DNA of 64,000 bases from assembly GCA_028712795.1 (NCBI GenBank), contig JAQTPT010000002.1, forward strand, positions 62,001 through 126,000, given 5' to 3'. The notes beneath the pieces are model-generated. The model saw only the letters and a list, made by a program, of their open reading frames with translations, had not been told where the DNA came from and ran no database searches. This DNA comes from Methylococcales bacterium (GTDB lineage: Bacteria > Pseudomonadota > Gammaproteobacteria > Methylococcales > Methylomonadaceae). Position 1 is the first letter of the stretch. Each line of letters begins with the position of its first letter. Below are positions 40,088-49,472 of this stretch, one piece after another. The position numbers and the translations under genes are program-made.

Positions 40088-42790
40088 ATGACGGAAAAGC
40101 TGTATTACAGGTATTGGGGCAAGGCCCGTTCAGACAATGAAAACGGGGCGGCTTATCATTTGCTGCCGTATCATTGTCTGGATGTGGCGGCTGTGGGGTG
40201 GCACTTATTAGCGCCCGATAAGCCGCTTTGTAAACAATTAGCAAAGCAATTGGACGTAGAGCCAGAATGGCTAAGAAAATTATTTGTTTTTTGTTTGGCG
40301 TTGCACGATCTGGGTAAATTTGCACAAGCTTTTCAGGGCTTAAGGCAGGATTTATCCGCCGATTTGGTAAAAGCCAATCCCAGAATGTCTTATTCTGAGC
40401 GACACGATAGTTTGGGTTTTTGTCTTTGGCGAGAAACACTGCAAACCAAACTCCTTGAACACATACCATACAGTGAATCCGCTGGTTCTGTTAGTAAAGG
40501 ATGCTTAGATCATTTAGAGCCCTGGCTGGAAATAGTCACAGGCCATCATGGTATGCCGCCCAAAACGAATTTACGAACGCGTAATTTTTTTGAAGTTGTA
40601 GACGAGCAAGCGGCAATGGCATTTGTTCAGGATACCACCATATTTTTCCTTGCCGATTTCGACTTCCGGCCGTTACAGGACAAAGCGCTTAAAAAGAGGC
40701 TGAATCCCGTATCGTGGCAATTGGCAGGTATTGCAGTATTAGCAGATTGGTTGGGCTCCAATCAATACTACTTTACTTATTACGACAAGCCTAAAGAATT
40801 AAACGTGTATTGGGATGAAATTGCTTTAGAAAAAGCAAAAGAGGCTATCGGTGCTTTACCAAAAACGCCTGATGTTAATGCATTTCAAACCTTCGAAAGC
40901 CTGTTTCCTTTTATCCAGCAACCTACGCCGTTGCAGTATTATGCCATTGCCGAACCGCTCACCGAGCAACCGCAACTGTTTATTTTGGAAGATGTCACTG
41001 GAGCCGGAAAAACCGAAGCCGCCTTGATTTTAACACAGCGCTTGATGGCGCAAGGCTTGGCGGATGGTTTATATATTGCCTTACCTACTATGGCGACTGC
41101 CAATGCCATGTATAAAAGACTGGGCAGCGTTTATCGTAAGTTTTATCAATCGGGTAGCGAGCCGTCATTGATTTTGGCTCATGGCGCCCGCGAGTTATCC
41201 CATGCTTTTCAGGATTCTGTTGTTTTGGCCAAGCAATCGATAACAGACGGCGATTATCTGAATGGAAAAAACGAGGAGGATCAGGAATTAAGCGCGACCG
41301 CCTATTGCAACGCTTGGCTTGCTGACAGCCGAAAAAAAGCATTATTGGCCGATGTGGGCGTTGGTACATTGGATCAAGCTTTGTTAGCCATTTTGCCAGC
41401 ACGCCATCAATCTCTACGCTTGTTGGGTCTGGGTCATAAAGTGCTACTGGTAGACGAAGTCCATGCTTACGACAACTACATGCAAAAACTGCTGAATGCG
41501 TTGCTCGAAGCCCATGCCAGACAAGGCGGCAGTGTGATTTTGTTATCGGCAACCTTGCCGCAAACCATGCGTGAAGGGCTTGTTAACGCTTTTTATAAAG
41601 GCTTGGGACAAAATGCTCCGGCGCTGAGTGATCCTGCTCCCTATCCTTTAGCAACACATACCCCGGCCCCAACCATTGAGCAGTCGATAGATACCCGCGA
41701 AGCAGTTAAGCGTACTGTCAACATTCAACGCCTGAATAACGAAGAAGAAGTCATTGCACAAATTAAGTTGGCTGTTGCCGCTGGTCACTGCGCGTGCTGG
41801 ATACGCAACACGGTAAAATCCGCCAGACAGTCATATCAAGATTTATTGGATGCCGGTATTGCTTCGAATCGACTAAGCCTTTTTCACAGCCGCTTTGCGA
41901 TGATCGATCGTCAAGAAATTGAAAACAGGACGCTGGAATACTTTGGCGATGACTCTACGCCTGAACATAGAAAAGGTCAGTTGTTGATAGCCACGCAAGT
42001 GGTTGAGCAATCACTGGATTTGGATTTTGATGTGATGATTACCGATTTGGCGCCCATCGATTTGATCATTCAGCGGGCGGGAAGATTGATGCGTCATGTC
42101 CGGGATGCGCAAGGCAACCGGATTAGGCAGGAAGGCGCAAAAGACTTCCGAGGCACGCCGACGCTTTACCTGTTTTCACCAGACCCGATAGAAGACGCCG
42201 ATATAAATTGGCTGAAACCGGATCATGCCGGAACACAGGCAGTTTATCAACATATTGGTCAGCTTTGGTTGACGGCGAAACTTTTGGTTGGGCGAGGCCA
42301 ATTCACCATGCCCGATGATGCGAGAGATTTAATTGAAGGCGTGTATTCATTTGATGCCGAAGAGGAAATACCGGATGTACTGTTGGACGGTTCTATGCAG
42401 GCCGAAAGCAACGCCATGATGCAAAAAAGCATGGCTGATCTGAACGTGCTCAAACTCAACAAAGGCTATACCCGTTCCAGCGGCGACTGGGATGAAGAAA
42501 CCAGAATACCGACCCGCTTAACGGAAGAAGAAGCCGTCTCTGTGGCGCTTGCCATTGTTGAAAACGGCCAATTAAAACCTTATGCCAAAGCGGAGTCTTA
42601 TGAATGGGCGTTGAGCACCGTTAAATTGCCGGAACATCAATGGAAAAAAACACAGCAACAGATACCGGAAAATCTGAAGGTACTGATTGAAACCTTGAAA
42701 ACCGGGCAAAAAGCGTTGCGCTGGGTTGAGATATTGCCACTGGAGGAAGGGCAAGTTATTTATTCCTCGCGGCATGGATTTATAGGATAG
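40088..42790 (+). CDS. cas3: CRISPR-associated nuclease/helicase Cas3 (type I-E)
   Basis: 900 residues. An N-terminal HD nuclease (about 20-250) has the metal-binding HCLDVAAVG and ALHDLGKFAQAFQ, with VTGHHG. The SF2 helicase follows with Walker A EDVTGAGKTEAAL (about 302-314), DEVH box LLVDEVHAYD, motif III LSATLPQ, and motif VI with QVVEQSLDLDFDVMI and LIIQRAGRLMRH. A C-terminal Cas3 domain ends the protein. It unwinds and degrades target DNA after recruitment by Cascade. It is separated from cse1 by a repeat-filled gap and a hicBA pair, so it probably has its own promoter. Confidence 0.97.
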   Translation: MTEKLYYRYWGKARSDNENGAAYHLLPYHCLDVAAVGWHLLAPDKPLCKQLAKQLDVEPEWLRKLFVFCLALHDLGKFAQAFQGLRQDLSADLVKANPRMSYSERHDSLGFCLWRETLQTKLLEHIPYSESAGSVSKGCLDHLEPWLEIVTGHHGMPPKTNLRTRNFFEVVDEQAAMAFVQDTTIFFLADFDFRPLQDKALKKRLNPVSWQLAGIAVLADWLGSNQYYFTYYDKPKELNVYWDEIALEKAKEAIGALPKTPDVNAFQTFESLFPFIQQPTPLQYYAIAEPLTEQPQLFILEDVTGAGKTEAALILTQRLMAQGLADGLYIALPTMATANAMYKRLGSVYRKFYQSGSEPSLILAHGARELSHAFQDSVVLAKQSITDGDYLNGKNEEDQELSATAYCNAWLADSRKKALLADVGVGTLDQALLAILPARHQSLRLLGLGHKVLLVDEVHAYDNYMQKLLNALLEAHARQGGSVILLSATLPQTMREGLVNAFYKGLGQNAPALSDPAPYPLATHTPAPTIEQSIDTREAVKRTVNIQRLNNEEEVIAQIKLAVAAGHCACWIRNTVKSARQSYQDLLDAGIASNRLSLFHSRFAMIDRQEIENRTLEYFGDDSTPEHRKGQLLIATQVVEQSLDLDFDVMITDLAPIDLIIQRAGRLMRHVRDAQGNRIRQEGAKDFRGTPTLYLFSPDPIEDADINWLKPDHAGTQAVYQHIGQLWLTAKLLVGRGQFTMPDDARDLIEGVYSFDAEEEIPDVLLDGSMQAESNAMMQKSMADLNVLKLNKGYTRSSGDWDEETRIPTRLTEEEAVSVALAIVENGQLKPYAKAESYEWALSTVKLPEHQWKKTQQQIPENLKVLIETLKTGQKALRWVEILPLEEGQVIYSSRHGFIG

Positions 42791-42874
42791 TCTACGTACC
42801 AAGAACAGCTACCAAAACAGAAAGCACCTAAAATTGAAGCGTTCGCGCACTCGGCGTAGTCATTTTTATACACA

Positions 42875-43048
42875 AGTGTCCGTAACACGTCATACTCGCC
42901 GGGAAGCGGGTATCCAGTGCCAAGGATGGCGAACTGTGTACGTCCATGTAGTCTGGATTCCGGCACAAATCTGTCTGGAACAGATTTGCATTAATCCGAA
43001 GGGCGTCAGGCAGGATAGCCTGACGTGAATCCCTGCCGGAATGACGGT
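42875..43048. repeat. Composite palindromic repeat between cas3 and hicB
   Basis: ATTCCGGCA (42957-42965) pairs with TGCCGGAAT (43034-43042). Inside are two perfect hairpins: CAAATCTGT/ACAGATTTG (42966-42988) and GTCAGGC/GCCTGAC (43005-43024). The left part holds a CGCCGGGAAGCGGG-type sequence. This resembles the dispersed 'GTCATTCCGGC' intergenic repeats of many proteobacteria. The rest of the 377-base gap (42791-43167) shows no gene. Confidence 0.65.
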
Positions 43049-43167
43049 CTTCCCATAGATTTATGTGTACTGATGAACACGGGAGAGTAGGAGTCATTGA
43101 TGAAATTTCCAAGTTATCGGAATTTTGTATCAAAATAGCAGAACCTTTAGACCATGAGGAACCATAA

Positions 43168-43371
43168 ATGAAACTTAAAGTAATCGTTCACGAAGCAGAA
43201 GAAGGCGGCTATTGGGCTGAAGTGCCGTCAATACCCGGGTGCGTCACGCAAGGCGAAACCTTTGATGAATTGCTAGGCAATATTTATGAAGCAGTAGAAG
43301 GCTGTTTGTCAGTTGATATTGATGAAGCGACCATAACAGGAAGCGACAAGGTCATGGAGATAGCCGTGTGA
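43168..43371 (+). CDS. hicB: HicB-family antitoxin
   Basis: 67 residues. It has the partial RNase H-like HicB fold MKLKVIVHEAEEGGYWAEVP, then SIPGCVTQGETFDELLGNIYEA. There is no C-terminal DNA-binding domain, so it is the short HicB form. It precedes the hicA toxin and overlaps it by four bases (GTGA). The order hicB-hicA is the less common of the two known. It lies between cas3 and cse1. Confidence 0.9.
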   Translation: MKLKVIVHEAEEGGYWAEVPSIPGCVTQGETFDELLGNIYEAVEGCLSVDIDEATITGSDKVMEIAV

Positions 43372-43574
43372 AGGCGGTCAGCGGTAAAAGACTTTGCCGT
43401 CTTTTGGAAATCCGAGGTTGGGAATTAAAGCGCATCAACGGCAGCCATCATATTTACGCCAAGTCAGGAAATAATCTACGTATTTCCGTGCCGGTACATG
43501 GCGACAGTGCATTAAAAATAGGCTTGCAGAAGCAGATTATGAAAATGGCCGGCATCGACGAATCCGAATTGTAG
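43368..43574 (+). CDS. hicA: HicA-family mRNA interferase toxin
   Basis: 68 residues with a GTG start inside the hicB end. Double-stranded RNA-binding-like HicA fold; the catalytic histidine lies in RINGSHHIYAKSGNNLRIS, and VPVHGDSALKIGLQKQIMKM is the usual C-terminal half. HicA cleaves mRNA. cse1 starts 30 bases after its stop, so the toxin pair and the Cascade operon may share transcription. Confidence 0.92.
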   Translation: MKAVSGKRLCRLLEIRGWELKRINGSHHIYAKSGNNLRISVPVHGDSALKIGLQKQIMKMAGIDESEL

Positions 43575-43604
43575 TTAGCGGCTTCAGGAAGCCAAGGGGA
43601 ATAC

Positions 43605-45287
43605 ATGAATTTAATCACCGACCGCTGGATACCGGTCATTCGTCAAAATGGGCAACCGGACACTATCGCCCCTTGGCAAATTGCTGAACCAGATAATCCG
43701 ATTGTGGAAATCAACGCACCGAGGCCGGATTTTCAAGGCGCGTTGTGCCAGTTATTAATCGGTTTGCTGCAAACCTGTTTTGCGCCGGAGGATGAAGAAC
43801 AATGGTTGGAGTATTGGCGGGAAATGCCGGAGCCGGAAGAATTGCAGGCCTGTTTTGAGAAAGTGGTGTTTGCGTTTGAGTTGGATAATCCAGATGGCGC
43901 ATCTTTTATGCAAGAACACCCCGATACAGTTAATCATGTTGAAGCTTTTGATAACGCTGACTGGTTACCTATAGAAGACTTGATTGGTGGGGCGTTAAGC
44001 GACAATACCCGAAAAGGTAATAAAGACCTTTTCGTGAAATCCGGACAAATTGAATTGATCTCCACTTACTGGGCAGCTTTGGCTTTGTTTAATATGCAAA
44101 TAACCGGAGTTTTGGCTTGGGGGCAACACAGATTAGGGTTAAGAGGAAATGCGCCTTTAACGACTTTGATAATGCCGGACGAAAAACAACAAAGCACATT
44201 ATGGCAGAAACTTTGGCTGAATATTATTCATCAGGAAGACATAGATTTAATGCCGGGTGATATAAACAAACATGAATTATCCAACATTTTTCCGTGGTTA
44301 GCGAAAACGCGAGTCAGTCCTAATAAAGAACCGACTTCGCCTTCGGATGCACATCCTTTACAACATTATTGGCCGATGCCAAGGCGCATCAAATTAAAAA
44401 TTGAAACAGTCGATAGTAGATGTGACTTGACAGGAGTACAGATTTCAGATGGTGTCAGTCATTATCAGAGGGTCACCGATGGTGTTTATTATACCAATGG
44501 CTGGGTGCATCCATTAACGCCCTACAGTAGAGCTGCAAAAGACCAATTTCCAAAACCCGTTGTTGGAAAATTGGCGGGGGAAGGATTCAGACAATGGGTT
44601 GCGCTTAATTACGACGAATATGCCGATACTGAAAATAAAAAAATGCGCTGGGGACGCGCTTTAGCTGTTAAGCATTTTTACAATGAAAAATCGAATATAA
44701 ATATCGAAACTAAACTTTGGTGTTTTGGCTACGACGCGAATAATGCCAATGTCAAATGCTGGTATGAGTCTCTCATGCCGACCTTTAATATATCTGTTGA
44801 CGATATTGATGCTTTAAAAAGCCATGTCTCAGAAGTTCTACAAATAGCTTACAAATTATCGGACGAACTCAGTTACGCTCTTATCAGAGCTTGGTTTAGA
44901 CCGCAAACCGATGGTAATGGTAAACAATCATGGAATCACGTTAAAAGCAGTATCAATAAAGTTGGCCATTTAAGCGCTTATAAAAGTATTGAAGATGAAT
45001 ATTGGAGCCAGCTTGAATTGCCTTTTTCTATGGTAATAAATGAATTAATTGATTATGGGCAAAAATCCGGTAAGCCTTTGCATATCTATAAAAAGTGGCT
45101 CAAAGAAATCCAAAAACATTGCCTTAAATACTTTGATCAGAATGCTTTAAATGAAGCTATAGAAGAACAGGATATGAAACGGGTTATAGAAGCAAAAAAT
45201 TTTTTGTTAGGTGCGCTATATCCCAATAAAAAAGGATTATTGAAAGATGTTAACGATTTTAATAAACAAAAGGGACGGAATTCATGA
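43605..45287 (+). CDS. cse1: Cascade large subunit Cse1 (CasA, Cas8e)
   Basis: 560 residues, slightly longer than E. coli CasA (502). It has the family start NLITDRWIPVIRQNGQPDTI and later LIGLLQTCFAPEDEEQW, GALSDNTRKGNKDLFVKSGQ and QITGVLAWGQHRLGLRG (the PAM-reading region is not identifiable by eye). It recognises the PAM and recruits Cas3. Ribosome site AAGGGGAA precedes the ATG. It overlaps cse2 by four bases. Confidence 0.94.
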   Translation: MNLITDRWIPVIRQNGQPDTIAPWQIAEPDNPIVEINAPRPDFQGALCQLLIGLLQTCFAPEDEEQWLEYWREMPEPEELQACFEKVVFAFELDNPDGASFMQEHPDTVNHVEAFDNADWLPIEDLIGGALSDNTRKGNKDLFVKSGQIELISTYWAALALFNMQITGVLAWGQHRLGLRGNAPLTTLIMPDEKQQSTLWQKLWLNIIHQEDIDLMPGDINKHELSNIFPWLAKTRVSPNKEPTSPSDAHPLQHYWPMPRRIKLKIETVDSRCDLTGVQISDGVSHYQRVTDGVYYTNGWVHPLTPYSRAAKDQFPKPVVGKLAGEGFRQWVALNYDEYADTENKKMRWGRALAVKHFYNEKSNINIETKLWCFGYDANNANVKCWYESLMPTFNISVDDIDALKSHVSEVLQIAYKLSDELSYALIRAWFRPQTDGNGKQSWNHVKSSINKVGHLSAYKSIEDEYWSQLELPFSMVINELIDYGQKSGKPLHIYKKWLKEIQKHCLKYFDQNALNEAIEEQDMKRVIEAKNFLLGALYPNKKGLLKDVNDFNKQKGRNS

Positions 45288-45838
45288 AATATGATTATCT
45301 GAATGATAAAGAACAAAGCGATTTAATAGTTTGGCATGATTCGCTGGATAGAAATCGCGGCGACCGCGCCCGGTTACGCCGAGCGGAAAGCCCGGAAGAT
45401 ATTTTACTAACTAATGCATTTTTTCATTTCTTAGAAAAAATGCCTGACAAATTTCCTGAAAAATTATCCGAAGAGAAACGAGAGAAGCGACTGTATGTTT
45501 CTGCCGCCGTAGCTGGTTTGCTTGCTCATGTTAAATCGAATAACACAAATCATCGTTTTGCTCAGCAATTGGCAACACCGATTGATGGGAAAAAAGCGCC
45601 TATGAGCGAATTGCGTTTTCAGCAATTACAAAAAAGCCAGACCACCGATGATTTTTATCGCCGGATTATCAGGGCCATTCGGCTGCTGGGTGGTAATGTC
45701 AATATTATTTCGTTAGCCAATGACATTATTCATTGGCATAAAGAGTTTGAACATCAGCTTGATCGACTTCCCGCTAACCGGTTGGCGGTTCGTTGGGCCA
45801 CCGATTATTTTACTGCTTTACCTAAAAATTCTGATTAA
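45284..45838 (+). CDS. cse2: Cascade small subunit Cse2 (CasB)
   Basis: 184 residues, all-helical. Family segments: RNRGDRARLRRAESPEDILL near the N-terminus (basic, nucleic-acid binding), AAVAGLLAHVKSN, MSELRFQQLQKSQTTDDFYRR, and NIISLANDIIHWHKEFEHQL. Two copies hold the displaced DNA strand in Cascade. It overlaps cse1 (ATGA); cas7 starts 11 bases later. Confidence 0.95.
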   Translation: MKYDYLNDKEQSDLIVWHDSLDRNRGDRARLRRAESPEDILLTNAFFHFLEKMPDKFPEKLSEEKREKRLYVSAAVAGLLAHVKSNNTNHRFAQQLATPIDGKKAPMSELRFQQLQKSQTTDDFYRRIIRAIRLLGGNVNIISLANDIIHWHKEFEHQLDRLPANRLAVRWATDYFTALPKNSD

Positions 45839-45849
45839 GGAGAGACCAC

Positions 45850-47037
45850 ATGGGTCGTTTTATACAATTACATTTATTAACCGCTTATCCGCCTGCTAAT
45901 TTAAATCGCGACGATCAAGGCAGTCCAAAAACCGCCAGGATGGGCGGTTACGATCGCTTGCGGGTTTCTTCGCAGTGTTTGAAAAGAACATGGCGAAGTT
46001 CTGATTTATTCAGTGAAGCAATGATTGGTCGCAAAGGGCAGCGAACTAAACTATTTGGGCTTAAAACTTATAAGGATATGATATCAATAGGAATTAGTCA
46101 TGAAAATGCTGTGGATTGGGCTACTGGGATCGCAGGTGTTTTTGGAAAAAGTAGGAAAGTTCTGGTAGACAGTGATTTGAAAAAAATATTGACTGATGAA
46201 AAGAAAAAACAAGAATTTGAATCCAAACTTAGAAAGCGATGGACGTCAAGAAGTTGTGAGGGATTCGCGTTTAATAGCCTTGCTATTGAAGAGCTTAATA
46301 AAATGGAAGGAGTCGAAATTGAACAATTAGCATTTATTACTCAGGAAGAGCAAGAGGCAATAACAAAGCTTATTGAAACAGTTGCAAAACGAGGCAACTC
46401 GCCCGAACAGAGTGAATTGGATATTTTGCGGGATAAAACTTCTTCCGTAGATGTGGCTCTTTGGGGAAGAATGTTGGCGGATTCACCAAAAAATAATATT
46501 GAAGCCGCCTGCCAAGTTGCCCATGCCATCAGCGTACATCCAGTGGTAATAGAGGACGATTATTTCACCGCAGTCGACGATCTCAATAACGGTCTGGAAG
46601 ATATGGGTGCCGCCCACATCGGTGAAACCCGATTCGCTGCAGGTTTGTTCTATTCCTACATCTGTATTAACAGGGAATTGCTGATTAAAAATCTGGACGG
46701 CAATGAAGAATTGGCAAACAAAGCCATTCGCGCCTTAACCGAAGCGGCAGTTAAAGTCGCTCCCGAAGGCAAGCAAAACAGCTTTGCGTCCCGCGCTTAT
46801 GCCTCGTATGTGCTGGCTGAAAGGGGCAATCAACAACCCCGTTCGTTGTCAATCGCCTACCTCAAACCAATTGGCAAAGAGAATCAAGATTTCATCGCTG
46901 ATTCGATTACCGCCATTATCAAACAAAAAGATAGTTTCGATAAAGTCTACGGTGCCTGTGCAGATACTCGCTGTGAGCTGAATGTGCCCAAAGAACAGGG
47001 TACTTTAAGTGAACTGCTGGATTTTGTTGGTCAATAA
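45850..47037 (+). CDS. cas7: Cascade backbone subunit Cas7e (CasC, Cse4)
   Basis: 395 residues. The start FIQLHLLTAYPPANLNRDDQ, followed by SPKTARMGGYDRLRVSSQCL, is the CasC signature, with LKRTWRSSDLF. Later: IEAACQVAHAISVHPVVIEDDYFTAVDDL and HIGETRFAAGLFYSYI. Six copies bind the crRNA spacer. RBS AAGGAGAG lies 8 bases before the ATG. Confidence 0.97.
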   Translation: MGRFIQLHLLTAYPPANLNRDDQGSPKTARMGGYDRLRVSSQCLKRTWRSSDLFSEAMIGRKGQRTKLFGLKTYKDMISIGISHENAVDWATGIAGVFGKSRKVLVDSDLKKILTDEKKKQEFESKLRKRWTSRSCEGFAFNSLAIEELNKMEGVEIEQLAFITQEEQEAITKLIETVAKRGNSPEQSELDILRDKTSSVDVALWGRMLADSPKNNIEAACQVAHAISVHPVVIEDDYFTAVDDLNNGLEDMGAAHIGETRFAAGLFYSYICINRELLIKNLDGNEELANKAIRALTEAAVKVAPEGKQNSFASRAYASYVLAERGNQQPRSLSIAYLKPIGKENQDFIADSITAIIKQKDSFDKVYGACADTRCELNVPKEQGTLSELLDFVGQ

Positions 47038-47048
47038 AGGGGCAAATA

Positions 47049-47828
47049 ATGGACGTTCTGGTATTTCGTTTATACGGGCCGATGGCAAGCTGGGGTGAAA
47101 TTGCCGTTGGCGAAAACCGCCACACCGCCAATTACCCCAGTAAATCCGCTATTATCGGCTTGTTAGGCGCCGCGTTGGGCATTGCTCGCGACGATGAAGA
47201 GAAACAGCAACAACTGCAACAAGATTACGCAGTGGCGGTGGAATTATTGACTGCCGGAAATTTGCTTCGTGATTATCACACGACGCAAGTGCCCGACTCA
47301 GTAGGTAAATTTACTTATCGCACTCGACGTGACGAATTGATTTTGGGTAAAGAGCGTTTGGGTACTATTTTATCCAGCCGCGAATACCGCACAGACGCGT
47401 TGGCGCTGGTTGCGATTCGTGTTTTAGCTGATGCGCCGTTTACCCTGGCTGAAATTCAGGCGGCTTTGTTACAACCCAGATATCACCTGTATCTGGGACG
47501 TAAATCCTGTCCTTTGGCAGCGCCATTGCAGCCGCAGCTTGTAACCGATCAAGCCAACTATTTTGCCGCGTTTAAAGCCTATCAACATAAACCGATGCTG
47601 CCGACGTCGATAGCAAGTGATGGCACGTTGGCTAAACGTGATTATGACTGGCTGGGTCGGCCGGATGATCGTTATTATTACTGGGAAGGACAGCCGGAAG
47701 ATTTTTCCGATACATTGGATTTAACCAAGCGGCAAACACGCACCCGGCATGACCAGCCGTTATCTCGTAAGCGCTGGCAGTTTATGCCACGCCAAGAGCA
47801 TTATTTATTTTGTTCGGGAGGGGCGTAA
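47049..47828 (+). CDS. cas5: Cascade subunit Cas5e (CasD)
   Basis: 259 residues. RAMP fold with VLVFRLYGPMASWGEIAVGE, then NRHTANYPSKSAIIGLLGAA and LLRDYHTTQVPD, the CasD hallmarks. It holds the 5' handle of the crRNA. It overlaps cas6e by one base (TAATG). Confidence 0.97.
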   Translation: MDVLVFRLYGPMASWGEIAVGENRHTANYPSKSAIIGLLGAALGIARDDEEKQQQLQQDYAVAVELLTAGNLLRDYHTTQVPDSVGKFTYRTRRDELILGKERLGTILSSREYRTDALALVAIRVLADAPFTLAEIQAALLQPRYHLYLGRKSCPLAAPLQPQLVTDQANYFAAFKAYQHKPMLPTSIASDGTLAKRDYDWLGRPDDRYYYWEGQPEDFSDTLDLTKRQTRTRHDQPLSRKRWQFMPRQEHYLFCSGGA

Positions 47829-48706
47829 TGTATTTTTCCAGAGTCCGCATCCGACCCAATATTTTTAAATCATCGCAATTAGGTAAAGTGCTGGAAGGCA
47901 ATGTTTATGGTATTCATCGCTTGTTATGGGCTTTATTTCCAGAAGAAAAGCAAAGAACTTTTTTATTTCGCGAAGAAATTGCGCGAGAGCAGTTAGGAGC
48001 CTTACCCACTGTACGAGGCGAGCCGATCTATTATCTGGTATCGCAAACCAAACCGGTCGAAACTGATGACTCATTATTCAACGTTGATTCAAAAGACTAT
48101 CAACCGCAATTGGAAATAGGGCAACGGTTGACATTTGAGTGTCGAGCCAATCCAGTCGTGACAAGACTTGGCAAAAAACATGATGTGGTCATGGATGCGC
48201 AGCAGCAGTTTTTAAAATTGTTGGTTAAAGAACTAAATCTTGATGCCGAGTTGCCAGCCAAACAGGGAAAGAGTGTTTACAAAAGACTACTGCTAGATAA
48301 AGGCGGAGAAGCTTTCAGCCAGCGGCTTATCGAAATACTGCAAACTGATCCACTTTATGCCGAACGTCTACAACAGAGCGGACAACTTCCCGACCTGTTG
48401 GAATGGACAATAAAAGCCTGTGTCGATCGGGCTCTTGAAAATTGGTTCAATAATCAGGGTGAACGTTTGGGATTTAGGCTGGTTAATGATGACAACAATT
48501 TAAGCAAGCTGCAAAACAGCGCTTATCAGTGGCATAGTTTGTCAGCAAAAGGAGATAAGGGCGATAAATCAGGTTTCAGTTCGGTAGATTTTACTGGCGA
48601 GCTGCAAATAACCGATATGAGTAAGTTCAAGGAAGCTTTATTTACCGGCATTGGGCGATCAAAGGCCTTTGGTTGCGGATTGCTACTGGTGCGGCGATGC
48701 GGGTAA
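47828..48706 (+). CDS. cas6e: CRISPR RNA endonuclease Cas6e (CasE, Cse3)
   Basis: 292 residues from the ATG at 47828, which shares one base with the cas5 stop; the frame extends upstream but the family start MYFSRVRIRPNIF fits here. It has two RAMP-like domains; the catalytic His is expected in VYGIHRLLWALFPEEK, and the glycine-rich loop near the C-terminus is GIGRSKAFGCGLLLVRR. It cuts the repeat hairpin to make crRNA and stays bound to the 3' end. It is longer than E. coli CasE (199), mainly in the middle. Confidence 0.94.
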   Translation: MYFSRVRIRPNIFKSSQLGKVLEGNVYGIHRLLWALFPEEKQRTFLFREEIAREQLGALPTVRGEPIYYLVSQTKPVETDDSLFNVDSKDYQPQLEIGQRLTFECRANPVVTRLGKKHDVVMDAQQQFLKLLVKELNLDAELPAKQGKSVYKRLLLDKGGEAFSQRLIEILQTDPLYAERLQQSGQLPDLLEWTIKACVDRALENWFNNQGERLGFRLVNDDNNLSKLQNSAYQWHSLSAKGDKGDKSGFSSVDFTGELQITDMSKFKEALFTGIGRSKAFGCGLLLVRRCG

Positions 48707-48707
48707 G

Positions 48708-48726
48708 GGCTTTGAACATCAAAGCC
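48708..48726. other. Short hairpin after cas6e
   Basis: GGCTTTG and CAAAGCC, 7-bp stem with AACAT loop, one base after the stop codon. Followed by TTTGGCC and not a T run, so at most a weak terminator of the Cascade operon. Confidence 0.4.
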
Positions 48727-48809
48727 TTTGGCCTGCTATCTTTAGCAAAGTTTTAATTACAACCGAATTTAGTTTATATTTAGTTCTTTGCAAGATACAC
48801 GAGAATAGT

Positions 48810-49085
48810 ATGAATATATCAAAAAACATTAAGCCGATTAGCTATCTCAAGGCGAATGCAGCGCAGGTCGCCTTGGAGTTAAAAGATTCCGGCCAAGCGA
48901 TGATCATTACTCAAAACGGCGAAGCCACTATGGTTGTTCAATCTGTTGCTGAGTATGAACGCATGCAGGAAACCTTGGCATTGTTGAAAATACTGGCGCA
49001 AAGCCAACAGGCAGTCAATTTAGGGAAAACAGTTTCGAGCACCGATGCTTTTAAGCAATTACGAGCGCAACGCGGTTTAACATGA
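48810..49085 (+). CDS. Antitoxin, Phd/YefM family (second)
   Basis: 91 residues from the ATG at 48810; upstream frame overlaps the cas6e end and is not used. The fold has MNISKNIKPISYLKANAAQV, SGQAMIITQNGEATMVVQSV and AEYERMQETLALLKIL, the Phd N-domain. It differs clearly from the antitoxin at 39219, so the two modules are separate acquisitions. It overlaps the toxin gene by four bases. It lies between cas6e and cas1. Confidence 0.9.
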   Translation: MNISKNIKPISYLKANAAQVALELKDSGQAMIITQNGEATMVVQSVAEYERMQETLALLKILAQSQQAVNLGKTVSSTDAFKQLRAQRGLT

Positions 49086-49408
49086 AGCGAGAAGTTATTC
49101 TTTCTGAGCCTGCATTGGCTGATTTACTGGATATTAATGATTATTACCTTTGGGAAGTCAGTGAGCGTGTTGCGAGTAATATCATTAATAGTTTGGAAGC
49201 CGCTGTAAACAATTTAGCTGAGTTTCCTGATATGGGCAGTATACCCAAGGAGTTGTTATCTTTAGGGATTCGGCAGTACCGGCAGGTTATCGAAAAACCT
49301 TATCGGATTTTTTATGAAATATTTGCCGATAAAGTTGTAGTGCATGCAATACTCGATGGACGGCGCGATATGCAAAACTTGCTCATGCAGCGGATTTTAC
49401 GGGGATAA
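49082..49408 (+). CDS. ParE/RelE-superfamily toxin (second)
   Basis: 108 residues. ParE-like fold: VILSEPALADLLDINDYYLW, AVNNLAEFPDMGSIPKEL, IRQYRQVIEKPYRIFYEIFA and VVVHAILDGRRDMQNLL. The DGRRDM end is typical of ParE/plasmid-stabilisation proteins, so gyrase is a likelier target than mRNA. It is coupled to its antitoxin (ATGA). Confidence 0.9.
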   Translation: MKREVILSEPALADLLDINDYYLWEVSERVASNIINSLEAAVNNLAEFPDMGSIPKELLSLGIRQYRQVIEKPYRIFYEIFADKVVVHAILDGRRDMQNLLMQRILRG

Positions 49409-49440
49409 ATAATCAATTAGGAACGTGCAAATGTATTTTT

Positions 49441-49472
49441 TGTTTGCCCTCCAATCCGTGGGAATGAATTTG
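49441..49472 (+). other. CRISPR-repeat-like sequence outside the array
   Basis: CCGTGGGAATGAA (49456-49468) matches the array repeat core CCGTGGGGATGAA with one change. It is preceded by TGTT and CCC in the same order as in the repeat but with a 3-base longer spacing, and the stem is weakened. It lies 33 bases after the toxin stop and about 310 before cas1. It could be a pseudo-repeat of a Cas-regulating mini-crRNA (CreA/CreR type), a decayed repeat, or chance. Confidence 0.4.
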
